Shown: piece after piece, positions 22,571 through 31,160 of the stretch
Numbering within the stretch: the first letter of the stretch is position 1
Layout of the letters: each line of letters starts with the position of its first letter
NCBI RefSeq assembly: GCF_025821665.1
Contig: NZ_JACKSJ010000056.1
Coordinates: 1 to 64,000, forward strand
Reading direction: 5' to 3'
Length of the DNA stretch: 64,000 bases
Source: [Mycobacterium] manitobense
GTDB lineage: Bacteria; Actinomycetota; Actinomycetes; Mycobacteriales; Mycobacteriaceae
Notes under the pieces: generated by a model
Database searches by the model: none
What the model saw: the letters and a program-made list of their open reading frames with translations, nothing else
What the model was told of the DNA's origin: nothing
Position numbers and translations under genes: made by a program

Positions 22571-24043
22571 ATGCCTGTCGCCCCCACCACGCCGGTGCTC
22601 ATCGGATACGGCCAGGTCAACCAGCGCGACGAGAATCCCGCGGTCGAACCCGTCGATCTGATGGCCGCCGCGGCCCGGTCCGCCGCGGACCCGCGGGTGC
22701 TCGCGGCTGTCGACTCCGTGCGCGTGGTGAACCTGCTGTCCTGGAGGTACATCGATCCCGGGCTGCTGCTCGCCGGACGCATCGGCGCCGACGGCGCCGC
22801 GACCCGCTACTCGGGCATCGGCGGCAACGTGCCGCAGACACTGGTCAATCAGGCCTGCCTGGACATCCAGGACGGCAACGCCGGTGTGGTGCTGATCGCG
22901 GGCGCCGAGACCTGGCGTACCCGTTCACGGTTGAAGCGCCGCGGCGAGAAGGCGGACTGGACGCGGCAGGACGAATCGCTGCCCACGCCGCCCGGGGCCG
23001 ACGACGTGCCGATGGCCGGCGACGCCGAGATGCGCATCGAGCTGGGACGGCCCGCCCACGTCTACCCGATGTTCGAGCAGGCGGTCCGGATCGCGGCGGG
23101 GGAGGACCCGGAGTCACACCGCCGCCGCATCGGTGAACTGTGGGCGCAGTTCAGCGCGGTCGCCGGGGACAACCCCTACGCGTGGAGCCGCGAACCCGTT
23201 GCTGCAGAGGATATCTGGCGGCCAGGGCCGACCAATCGGATGATCAGCTGGCCGTACACCAAGCTAATGAACTCGAACAACATGGTCGACCAGGGCGCGG
23301 CACTGATACTGACCTCGGTCGAGCAGGCGCGGCGGCTGCAGGTGCCCGAGGAACGCTGGGTGTTCCCGTACGCCGGCACCGACTCCCATGACACGTATGC
23401 GATCTCCGAGCGCGCCGACTTCCACCGGTCACCGGCGATCCGGATCGCGGGCCGGCGGGTGCTGGAGCTGGCGGACACCGATCTCGACCGGATCGACCTC
23501 GTCGACGTCTACTCGTGCTTCCCGTCCGCCGTGCAGGTGGCCGCCGCCGAACTCGGATTGCCGGTGGCGGACCCCGCGCGTCCGCTGACGGTCACCGGCG
23601 GGCTGACATTCGCCGGTGGGCCGTGGAACAACTACGTCACGCACTCCATCGCGACCATGGCCGAGCAGCTCGCCAGCGGACGCGGCACGCGGGGCCTGAT
23701 CACCGCCAACGGCGGCTACCTCACCAAACACAGCTTCGGCGTCTACGGCACCGAGCCGCCCGCGCACGAATTCCGTTGGCAGGACGTGCAACCCGAGGTC
23801 GACCGGGAGCCCACCCGTACCTCCCTGGTCGAGTGGTCCGGCACCGGCACCGTCGAGGCATGGACCACCCCGTTCGACCGCGACGGCGCACCCGAGAAGG
23901 CCTACCTCGCCGTGCGGACGCCCGACGACGCCCGCACACTCGCGGTGATCACCGACGCCGGCGACGCGGCCGCCACCGTCGAGGGCGACATCGCCGGCGT
24001 CAAGGTCACCGTGCGCGAGGACGGCACAGCGGCGCTGCTGTAG
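22571..24043 (+). CDS. Thiolase-like (acetyl-CoA acetyltransferase/SCP-x) protein
   Basis: 490-aa thiolase-superfamily protein like Rv1867. N-terminal PVLIGYGQVNQRDE, AAARSAADPRVL, and central LMNSNNMVDQGAALILTS and FVDVYSCFPSAVQ-type regions. The nucleophilic Cys of true thiolases is replaced or displaced; VNQACLDIQDGN (with one Cys) is the likely region. The C-terminal 100 residues (WSGTGTVEAWTTPFDR and onward) form an added OB-like beta domain. With the preceding CoA-transferase it suggests degradation of an unusual acyl-CoA; substrate unknown. Confidence 0.85.
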   Translation: MPVAPTTPVLIGYGQVNQRDENPAVEPVDLMAAAARSAADPRVLAAVDSVRVVNLLSWRYIDPGLLLAGRIGADGAATRYSGIGGNVPQTLVNQACLDIQDGNAGVVLIAGAETWRTRSRLKRRGEKADWTRQDESLPTPPGADDVPMAGDAEMRIELGRPAHVYPMFEQAVRIAAGEDPESHRRRIGELWAQFSAVAGDNPYAWSREPVAAEDIWRPGPTNRMISWPYTKLMNSNNMVDQGAALILTSVEQARRLQVPEERWVFPYAGTDSHDTYAISERADFHRSPAIRIAGRRVLELADTDLDRIDLVDVYSCFPSAVQVAAAELGLPVADPARPLTVTGGLTFAGGPWNNYVTHSIATMAEQLASGRGTRGLITANGGYLTKHSFGVYGTEPPAHEFRWQDVQPEVDREPTRTSLVEWSGTGTVEAWTTPFDRDGAPEKAYLAVRTPDDARTLAVITDAGDAAATVEGDIAGVKVTVREDGTAALL

Positions 24044-24047
24044 CGGA

Positions 24048-24812
24048 CTAGCGGATCGTGTAGCCGCCGTCGATCACCAGGTCGGCGCCGTTGATCATCG
24101 CCGCCGCGTCGGAGGCGAGAAACACCGCCGCCGCGGCGATCTCGTCCGGGTAGGCGAACCGTCCGGTGGGGATGAGCTCTTTCATCGCCTCGCCCCGCGG
24201 GCCGTCCCAGGCCTTACGCCCCAGTTCGGTGAGCACGACCGTCGGTGAGATCGTGTTCACCCGGACGCCGCGGCCCGCCCATTCCGACGCCAGTACCTTC
24301 GAGACACCGACCACCCCGAACTTCGACGCGCAGTAGGCGACGTGCTGGTCGAGGGCCACGCTGGCCGCCTGCGACGCCATGTTGACGATGACGCCACGAC
24401 CGGCCGCCAGCATCCGGTTGCCGACCGCCTGGCACATCAGGAAGGTGCCCTTGAGGTTGACGTCGATCGTCTTGTCCCACGCCTCCAGCGCGAGTTCCTC
24501 TGCGGGACCGAGCATCACGATGCCGGCACTGTTGACCAGCACGTCGATTCGCCCGAAGTTCGTCATCACCTCCTCGACGACCGCACCGACCGAACCGGCG
24601 TCGGCGACGTCGCAGCCGAAGCCCCTGCTGTCCGCGCCGAGTGCCTGCGCCGCTGCCTGCGCGCCGGCTGCGTCGAGGTCCGCCAGCGCGATCCGTGCGC
24701 CCTTCGCGGCGAGGGCGGCGGCGGTCGCCGCACCGATGCCCGACGCCCCGCCGGTGACCAGCGCGACCCTTTCGTCGAGCCGGAAGTCGAGATCCACTGC
24801 AGGAGAGGTCAT
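24048..24812 (-). CDS. SDR-family sugar/polyol-type dehydrogenase
   Basis: 254-aa NAD(P)-dependent dehydrogenase with cofactor motif TGGASGIG, NSAG (LVNSAGIVMLG), catalytic Ser in NMASQAAS and Tyr-Lys in AYCASKFGV, ending ADLVIDGGYTIR. The ATG at 24812 is preferred (GAAAGG about 10 bp upstream); ATG at 24824 is also possible. It follows the SorC regulator gene on the same strand and lies next to a ribose-type ABC importer, so it probably oxidises an imported sugar or polyol. Confidence 0.88.
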   Translation of the reverse strand: MTSPAVDLDFRLDERVALVTGGASGIGAATAAALAAKGARIALADLDAAGAQAAAQALGADSRGFGCDVADAGSVGAVVEEVMTNFGRIDVLVNSAGIVMLGPAEELALEAWDKTIDVNLKGTFLMCQAVGNRMLAAGRGVIVNMASQAASVALDQHVAYCASKFGVVGVSKVLASEWAGRGVRVNTISPTVVLTELGRKAWDGPRGEAMKELIPTGRFAYPDEIAAAAVFLASDAAAMINGADLVIDGGYTIR

Positions 24813-24843
24813 CTGTTTTCGCATCCTTTCATTCGAGCGGTCT

Positions 24844-25761
24844 TCACAGAAGTGCGGCGGCGATGTCGCTGTCGGTGACGATCGCCGTGACCAGCCCGGA
24901 GCACAGCACCGCCCTGGTGGCGGCGATCTTCTCGGCACCGGTGACGATCGCGATGCGGGTCGGTATCGCCCGCAGCGCCGATTCCCCGATGCCCATCCGG
25001 CGGTCGTCCAGGCCAGGCACGCGGTGGCCGTCCTCGTCGAGCAGCAGCGCGCAGGTCTCGGCGCACACCCGCGCCTCGTTGAATCGCGCGACTTCCCGGT
25101 CCGTCAGCGACAGGTGGGTCTGCGACGCCCCGGGCTTCCACGCCCCTACCGACACCAGGGCGCATGTCACGTCCGGGTACCGGCTCACGGTGTCCCGGAT
25201 CTGCTGGTTACTCCGCAGCGCCGCCGCCGTGCGGCCGTCCTGGACGACGAGTGGGGCGTAGAGCGGCCAGGACTGCCCACCGCTGACCTCGCTGATCCGC
25301 CGCACCAGATCGAGGCCGTTGCCGGTGATGGCGCCGGCCATGCCGCTGAGTTGAACGACGTCGCACCGCGGCAGGGTCGTCAGGTGCGGCGCGATGTGGG
25401 CGAGGGTGCGGCCGCAGTCGACCCCCACCACGTCGCCGTCGCGCAGGATCGACTGCAGCAGTTCCGCCATCGCCTTGGCGACCGCCTGTACCCGGTCGGC
25501 GGTGTTGCGGGCGTCGCTCGCCACCGCGTACACGTGCTGGAGGCCGAAGCGGCGCTGCACGGCGGTGGACAGGTCGACGTCGACGGATCCCGGGTTGTGG
25601 ATCTTGATCTCGACCATGCCCGACTGCAGCGCCTCGTCCAGCATGCGGGTCACCTTGAAGCGGGACACCCCGAGCTCCTCGGCGATCTGGATCCTGGTGC
25701 GGCCTTCCAGGTAATAGCGGCGCGCCACCAGTGCACGCTCGAACAGTTCGTCGGGCCCCAT
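24844..25761 (-). CDS. SorC/DeoR-type sugar-binding transcriptional regulator
   Basis: 305-aa regulator. N-terminal helix-turn-helix (about residues 18-45, IQIAEELGVSRFKVTRMLDEA), then the SorC effector domain (about 55-305) with VGVDCGRTLAH and LSGMAGAITGNGLDLVRR. These proteins bind a sugar or sugar phosphate. Strong ribosome-binding site upstream of the ATG. It is divergent from the ABC importer operon and followed by the SDR gene, a regulator-enzyme-transporter module. A perfect palindrome at 25795-25808 is its likely operator. Confidence 0.9.
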   Translation of the reverse strand: MGPDELFERALVARRYYLEGRTRIQIAEELGVSRFKVTRMLDEALQSGMVEIKIHNPGSVDVDLSTAVQRRFGLQHVYAVASDARNTADRVQAVAKAMAELLQSILRDGDVVGVDCGRTLAHIAPHLTTLPRCDVVQLSGMAGAITGNGLDLVRRISEVSGGQSWPLYAPLVVQDGRTAAALRSNQQIRDTVSRYPDVTCALVSVGAWKPGASQTHLSLTDREVARFNEARVCAETCALLLDEDGHRVPGLDDRRMGIGESALRAIPTRIAIVTGAEKIAATRAVLCSGLVTAIVTDSDIAAALL

Positions 25762-25794
25762 CCCGCCCCTCCCACGTCAGCCGCGGACGCCTCG

Positions 25795-25844
25795 TGCACA
25801 TATGTGCAGAGCCGTTGACATCTGAGCATAGGCCAGAGCATGAT
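25795..25844. promoter_or_regulatory. SorC-type operator and importer promoter
   Basis: Perfect 14-bp palindrome TGCACATATGTGCA (25795-25808) followed by a further half-site TGAGCATA (25823-25830), both fitting TGnnCATA. A consensus -35 TTGACA (25815-25820) and a -10-like CATGAT (25839-25844) with an 18-bp spacer lie among them, pointing towards the importer genes. Binding of the SorC protein here would control both directions. Confidence 0.7.
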
Positions 25845-25996
25845 CCACCTCACAAGAGAGCGGGCGGGTGTTCCCGCCCACAACAGCGGAGGAGCCCGGT
25901 GCGGTTCGTTCGGAAAGGGTTGGCGGGCATGACGGCAACGGCGGTCTGCGGGTCGCCGCCTCCGTGGTCCGGTTCGACATCGACGGAGATGCCATC

Positions 25997-27541
25997 GTGA
26001 GCAGCGCGGTGCTGGAGTGTGCTGGGATAACGAAGAGCTTCGGCGGTGTGCCCGTGTTGCGCGGGGTCACGCTGACGCTGCAGCCCGGGACCGTCACCGC
26101 GCTTGCCGGAGAGAACGGTGCGGGCAAGTCGACCCTGATGAAGATCATCAGCGGCCAGTACCACGCCGACGCCGGAACGGTGGCGGTGCGCGGCACGCAC
26201 CTCGCCGCAGGCAATCCGAGGGACGCCGTGCGACACGGCGTGGCCATCGTGCCGCAGGAACTGGCCTCGATCGAGGACATGACCGTCTACGAGAACCTGT
26301 TCGTCGGCCGGGAGATCCGCCGCGGCCCGTTCCTGAACCGGCGGGCGATGATCGCCGAGGCGCGCGAGACGCTGGCCGTCTTCGACGTCGGCATCTCCCC
26401 GACGGCCCGGATGGGCAGCCTGCCGGTCGGGCTGCGCCAGATCGTGGAGATCGTCAAGGCCGCCCGCACCGGCGCCGAGGTGGTGATGCTCGACGAGCCC
26501 ACCTCGGCGATCTCCGAACGCGAGGTGGAGGGCCTGTACTCCATCGTGCGCAGGCTGCGCGAACACGGCGTGGCGATGGTCTACACCACGCACAAGATGG
26601 CCGAGATCCGCGCCATCGCCGACCGCGCCGTGGTGCTGCGCGACGGCGGCCTCATCCTCGACGCCCCGATCGCCGAGGTGTCCGACGACGACATCGTCAC
26701 CGCGATGATCGGTCGCGAACTCGACGCGCTCTTCCCCGACCGCACCGAGCCCGGCAGCGAGACGGTGCTCGAGGTCCGCGATCTCCAGGTCGACGGTGCG
26801 GCCGAACCGGTGTCGTTCTCCGTGTCGGCGGGCGAGATCGTCGGACTCGCGGGTCTGGTGGGCGCAGGGCGCACCGAACTCCTCGAGGCCATCTTCGGCG
26901 CCCGGCACACCGCCGCAGGCGCCATCGTGGTGCGCGGCAGGCCGGTGAAGCGCAACGCCCCCGCCGCCGCGATCGCCGCGGGCATGGCGATGGTCCCCGA
27001 GGACCGCAAACTCTCCGGCGTGGTGCTCTCCATGAGCGTGCTGGACAACGGATCACTGCCGCGGTTGTCGTCGTTCAGCGTCGCGGGATGGTTGCGCGGT
27101 AAGGCGCGCACCAAGGCGGTCTCCGACGTGATGTCCTCGGTACGCCTGCGCAGTCGCGGGCTGAACCAACAGGTCGGGACGCTCTCAGGCGGCAACCAGC
27201 AGAAGGTGGTGCTGGCCCGCTGGCTGACCGGCGACGTCAACGTCCTGCTGCTCGACGAGCCCACCCGCGGCGTCGACGTCGGCGCGCGCAGCGAGATCTA
27301 CCGCATCATCACCGAATTCGCGGCCGCCGGGATGGCGGTGGTGATGGCGTCGTCGGACATGCTCGAGATCATCGGGCTGTCACACCGGGCCTTCGTCATG
27401 CGCAGCGGCGCGCTGGTCGGGGAGCTCGACCGGGAGGCGCTGGACCACCCCTCCGTGCAGGAGTCGGTGTTCCGGATGGCGACCGCGCTGGACGGACCCG
27501 GCCACCGGATTCCCGCTCGATCAACGGAGGACGACACGTGA
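25997..27541 (+). CDS. Sugar ABC importer ATPase, double domain (RbsA/MglA type)
   Basis: 514-aa double ATPase for a ribose/galactose-type importer. First domain: Walker A GENGAGKST near residue 38, Walker B EVVMLDEPTSAI, degenerate signature LPVGLRQ. Second domain: altered Walker A GLVGAGRTEL and full signature LSGGNQQKV with LLLDEPTRGVDVG, the usual asymmetry of this group. GTG at 25997 with GGAG 8 bp upstream is chosen; the open frame continues to 25868 without family similarity. Its stop overlaps the permease GTG. Confidence 0.92.
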   Translation: MSSAVLECAGITKSFGGVPVLRGVTLTLQPGTVTALAGENGAGKSTLMKIISGQYHADAGTVAVRGTHLAAGNPRDAVRHGVAIVPQELASIEDMTVYENLFVGREIRRGPFLNRRAMIAEARETLAVFDVGISPTARMGSLPVGLRQIVEIVKAARTGAEVVMLDEPTSAISEREVEGLYSIVRRLREHGVAMVYTTHKMAEIRAIADRAVVLRDGGLILDAPIAEVSDDDIVTAMIGRELDALFPDRTEPGSETVLEVRDLQVDGAAEPVSFSVSAGEIVGLAGLVGAGRTELLEAIFGARHTAAGAIVVRGRPVKRNAPAAAIAAGMAMVPEDRKLSGVVLSMSVLDNGSLPRLSSFSVAGWLRGKARTKAVSDVMSSVRLRSRGLNQQVGTLSGGNQQKVVLARWLTGDVNVLLLDEPTRGVDVGARSEIYRIITEFAAAGMAVVMASSDMLEIIGLSHRAFVMRSGALVGELDREALDHPSVQESVFRMATALDGPGHRIPARSTEDDT

Positions 27542-28575
27542 GCACCCCCACCGGCACCGAGGAGAACGCGGGGCATGCCGGACCGACGACGGTGACGTCG
27601 CCGATCACCGGTGAGCCGGTCAAACTGTTCTCCAGGGCGTGGCTGAGTGGTCTGGCGCTGCGGTACTCGATGGTCATCATCATGCTGCTGGTGATCGCCT
27701 ACTTCAGCTACCGCAGTGCGCGATTCGGCACCGTCGACAACCTGGTGACCATTCTCGTCGCGGCGGCGCCGTTCGCCCTGATCGCGCTCGGACAGACGCT
27801 GGTGGTGCTCACCGGAGGGATCGACCTCTCGGTGGGCAGTGTGATCGCGGTGTCGGCGATGGCGGGAGCGGCGACGGCGAAGGCCAACCCCGGCCAGGTG
27901 TGGATGACGGTGCTGGTGGCCATGATCGTCGGTCTCGCGGTCGGCTCGTTGAACGGGATCCTGGTGTCCCGCCTCAACGTCCCGCCGTTCATCGCCACTC
28001 TGGGCACGCTGACGGCAGGCTCCGGATTGGCCTACGTGATCGGCGGAGGTGCGCCCATCAACGGACTGCCCGCGGAGTTCGGCTCCATCGCCAACACCAA
28101 GATCCTCGGCCTGCAGATCCCGGTGCTCGTCATGATCGTGGGCATCGTGGTGCTGGCGGTGGTGATGAAGCGCACCACCTACGGCATGCGGGTGTATGCG
28201 GTCGGCGGCAACAGGTCGGCAGCCGAGATCGCAGGCATCAACGCCAAGAACGTCCTCTTCAGCGTCTACGCATTGTCGGGTCTGCTGGCCGGCATCTCCG
28301 GGGTGATGCTGGCCTCGCGGGTCATCTCGGGGCCGCCGAATCTGGGGCAGGGCTACGAACTCGACGCGATCGCCGCGGTGGTGATCGGTGGCGCGAGCCT
28401 GATGGGCGGCCGCGGCACGGTGTGGGGAACGGTGCTGGGCCTGTTCATCATCCAGACGCTCAACAACGGGCTCGACATCCTCGTGGTGCCCGCGTACTGG
28501 CAGGACGTCATCAAGGGTGTGCTCATCGTCGCGGCGGTGGCCGTCGACGTCTGGTCCACCCGAAGACGGACGTGA
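27538..28575 (+). CDS. Sugar ABC importer permease (RbsC type)
   Basis: 345-aa permease with about ten hydrophobic helices and the family motif [39 protein letters not shown] and [19 protein letters not shown] start overlaps the ATPase stop. Substrate is a pentose, hexose or polyol by family; not resolved by sequence. Confidence 0.93.
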   Translation: MSTPTGTEENAGHAGPTTVTSPITGEPVKLFSRAWLSGLALRYSMVIIMLLVIAYFSYRSARFGTVDNLVTILVAAAPFALIALGQTLVVLTGGIDLSVGSVIAVSAMAGAATAKANPGQVWMTVLVAMIVGLAVGSLNGILVSRLNVPPFIATLGTLTAGSGLAYVIGGGAPINGLPAEFGSIANTKILGLQIPVLVMIVGIVVLAVVMKRTTYGMRVYAVGGNRSAAEIAGINAKNVLFSVYALSGLLAGISGVMLASRVISGPPNLGQGYELDAIAAVVIGGASLMGGRGTVWGTVLGLFIIQTLNNGLDILVVPAYWQDVIKGVLIVAAVAVDVWSTRRRT

Positions 28576-28636
28576 CCGGGCCCGCACGCACCACACAGGC
28601 AATTTTCCTTCCATCACAACGAGAGTGAGAGACGTC

Positions 28637-29686
28637 ATGAGACTGGGAACGAAGTGGACCGCCGCCGGCGCGGCCGGTGTGCTGGCCCTCGGGCTGACCG
28701 CCTGCGGGGCCGGCGACACCGAAGCCAACAGTGACACCACGAGGATCGGCGTGTCGGTGTACGACATGAGCTCCTTCATCACCGCGGGCAAGGAGGGCAT
28801 GGACACCTACGCCGAGGCCAACAACATCGAATTGGTCTGGAACTCGGCCAATCTCGACGTGTCCACCCAGGCCAGCCAGATCGACTCCTACATCAACCAG
28901 GGCGTCGACGCCATCATCGTGGTGCCCGTGCAGGCGGACTCGCTGGGACCGCAGGTCGCTTCGGCCAAGGCCAAGGGCATCCCGCTGGTACCGGTCAACG
29001 CCGCGCTGGAGAGCAAGGACATCGCGGGCAACGTCCAACCCGACGACGTGGCGGCCGGGGCGCAGGAGATGCAGATGATGGCCGACCGCCTCGGCGGGCG
29101 CGGCAACATCGTCATCCTGCAGGGGCCGCTGGGGCAGTCCGGCGAACTCGACCGCAGCGAGGGCATCGAACAGACGCTGAAGAAGTACCCCGACATCAAG
29201 GTGCTGGCCCGCGACACCGCCAACTGGAAGCGCGACGAGGCCGTCAACAAGATGAAGAACTGGATCTCCGGCTTCGGCAACCAGATCACCGGTGTGGTCG
29301 CGCAGAACGACGACATGGGTCTGGGCGCCCTGCAGGCCCTCAAGGAGGTGGGGCGCAGCGACGTGCCCGTCGTCGGCATCGACGGCATCGAGGACGGCCT
29401 GAACGCCGTGAAGAGTGGCGAGTTCATCGGCACGTCGCTGCAGAACGGCACAGTCGAGCTGGCGGCGGGCCTCGCGGTCGCCGACAAGCTGGTCAAGGGC
29501 GAGCAGGTCAACACCAATCCGGTGTACGTCATGCCGGCGATCACCAAGGACAACGTGGACGTCGCGATCCAGCACGTGGTGACCGAGCGGGAGAAGTTCC
29601 TCGAAGGTCTCCCGGACCTGATCAACGAGAACCTCAAGACCGGCGACATCGCCTACGAGGGCATTCCGGGCCAGAAGCAGCCCTAG
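28637..29686 (+). CDS. Sugar-binding lipoprotein of the ABC importer (RbsB type)
   Basis: 349-aa periplasmic-binding-protein-like lipoprotein. Signal sequence 1-22 with lipobox LTAC, lipid-modified Cys23, then the ribose-binding fold with two lobes (residues about 40-150 and 150-290) and the hinge segment [18 protein letters not shown]. Anchored outside the membrane, it delivers ligand to the permease. ATG at 28637, 61 bp after the permease stop. Closes the operon; a hairpin terminator follows at 29703. Confidence 0.93.
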   Translation: MRLGTKWTAAGAAGVLALGLTACGAGDTEANSDTTRIGVSVYDMSSFITAGKEGMDTYAEANNIELVWNSANLDVSTQASQIDSYINQGVDAIIVVPVQADSLGPQVASAKAKGIPLVPVNAALESKDIAGNVQPDDVAAGAQEMQMMADRLGGRGNIVILQGPLGQSGELDRSEGIEQTLKKYPDIKVLARDTANWKRDEAVNKMKNWISGFGNQITGVVAQNDDMGLGALQALKEVGRSDVPVVGIDGIEDGLNAVKSGEFIGTSLQNGTVELAAGLAVADKLVKGEQVNTNPVYVMPAITKDNVDVAIQHVVTEREKFLEGLPDLINENLKTGDIAYEGIPGQKQP

Positions 29687-29702
29687 CGGGCATCCACGGA
29701 CT

Positions 29703-29736
29703 CGCGGGACCGGTCACTGCGGTGGCCGGTCCCGCG
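29703..29736 (+). terminator. Terminator after the sugar importer operon
   Basis: Stem CGCGGGACCGG (29703-29713) with CCGGTCCCGCG (29726-29736), 11 bp perfect, 12-nt loop, weak T content downstream. Confidence 0.7.
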
Positions 29737-29801
29737 CTCGCTTATCGCCGCCGTTACGCGACACTCACCGCACCGAAACCCGCTGTCGCTATGAAAGGTC
29801 G

Positions 29802-31160
29802 ATGACGGACAGCGCCCTGCAGAATCACGCCGGCCCCGACGCGCCGCGCAAGCCCTGGTACTCCTCGCTGTTCATCCAGCTGATGATCGCGATCGTCGCG
29901 GGAATCCTCGTCGGCTGGCTGTGGCCGGCGTTCGGCGCCGACCTCAAACCGGTGGCCGACGCGTTCATCAAGCTGATCAAGATGCTGATCGCCCCGATCA
30001 TCTTCTGCACCGTGGTGATCGGCATCGCCCACGTCGGCGACCTCAAATCGGTGGGACGCATCGGGGTCAAGGCGCTCATCTACTTCGAGGTCGTCACCAC
30101 CTTCGCGCTGCTGTTCGGTCTGGTGATCGGCAACCTCGTGAAACCCGGTGCCGGTTTCGACATCGACGCCGACACCCTGGCCACCGGCGCCGACGCGGTC
30201 GCGGCCAAGACCAACGACGGCGAACTGCCGCACACGGTGGATTTCCTGCTCGACATCATCCCGGCCTCGGCCGTGTCGGCATTCGCGGAGAACCACCTGC
30301 TGCAGGTGCTGTTCTTCGCGGTGCTGTTCGGGCTGGCGCTGGCCAAATTCGGCGAGCACGGCCCGCCTGTGGTGTTCGAGTTGATCGAGCACCTGTCGAC
30401 CATCTTCTTCACCATCATCGGCTGGATCATGCGGCTCGCGCCGGTCGCCGCATTCGGCGCGATGGCCTACATCATCGGCCAGTACGGCATCTCGTCGCTG
30501 GGCAGCTACGCCAAACTGATCGCCGCCTGCTATCTCGGCGCGGCGCTGTTCATCGGCATCCTGGCGGCGATCTCGTGGTTCCTCGCCGGGGTCAACCTGT
30601 GGCGCTTCGTCGGCTACATCAAGGACGAGCTGTTCCTGGCGCTGGGCACCGCGTCGACCGAGGTCGTGTTGCCCCGCATCATGGACAAACTGATCCACGC
30701 CGGGTGTTCGCGCACCACAACGGGTCTCGTCGTCCCGACCGGATACTCGTTCAATCTCGACGGCGCAACGCTCTACCTGTCCATCTGCGTGCTGTTCCTG
30801 GCGCAGGCGCTCGGTGTCGACCTCAGCATCGGCGAGCAGGTGATGGCGGTGCTGGTGTTGATGCTGACCTCCAAGGGCATGGCGGGTGTGCCGGGTTCGT
30901 CGTTCCTGGCACTGTCGGCCACCGTGGCCGCGATCGGTCACGGCGCCATCCCGGTGGCCGCCGTGGCGCTGCTGCTCGGCGCCGACCGGATCATGGACTC
31001 CATGCGCGTGTCGGTGAACCTGCTCGGCAACTGCGTCGCCACGCTGGTGGTGGCCCGCTGGGAGGGGCAGCTCGATGCCGAACGGATGCTCAGCGTGCTG
31101 CGCGGCGACGACGTCGACGAGGTGGCGGCACAGCCGGAGCCGGTGATCAGCTCCCGGTGA
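29802..31160 (+). CDS. dctA: C4-dicarboxylate/cation symporter (DctA family)
   Basis: 452-aa inner-membrane carrier of the DAACS/GltP fold, importing succinate, fumarate or malate with cations. Conserved pieces: SLFIQLMIAIVAGILVG, FIKLIKMLIAPIIFCTVVIGI, the serine-rich hairpin equivalent LGTASTEVVLP, TGYSFNLDGATLY, MLTSKGMAGVPGSSFL and ADRIMDSMRVSVNLLGN. Start ATG with AAAGG 5 bp upstream. Stop overlaps the convergent ATPase gene by 14 bp. It is separate from the sugar importer operon. Confidence 0.93.
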   Translation: MTDSALQNHAGPDAPRKPWYSSLFIQLMIAIVAGILVGWLWPAFGADLKPVADAFIKLIKMLIAPIIFCTVVIGIAHVGDLKSVGRIGVKALIYFEVVTTFALLFGLVIGNLVKPGAGFDIDADTLATGADAVAAKTNDGELPHTVDFLLDIIPASAVSAFAENHLLQVLFFAVLFGLALAKFGEHGPPVVFELIEHLSTIFFTIIGWIMRLAPVAAFGAMAYIIGQYGISSLGSYAKLIAACYLGAALFIGILAAISWFLAGVNLWRFVGYIKDELFLALGTASTEVVLPRIMDKLIHAGCSRTTTGLVVPTGYSFNLDGATLYLSICVLFLAQALGVDLSIGEQVMAVLVLMLTSKGMAGVPGSSFLALSATVAAIGHGAIPVAAVALLLGADRIMDSMRVSVNLLGNCVATLVVARWEGQLDAERMLSVLRGDDVDEVAAQPEPVISSR

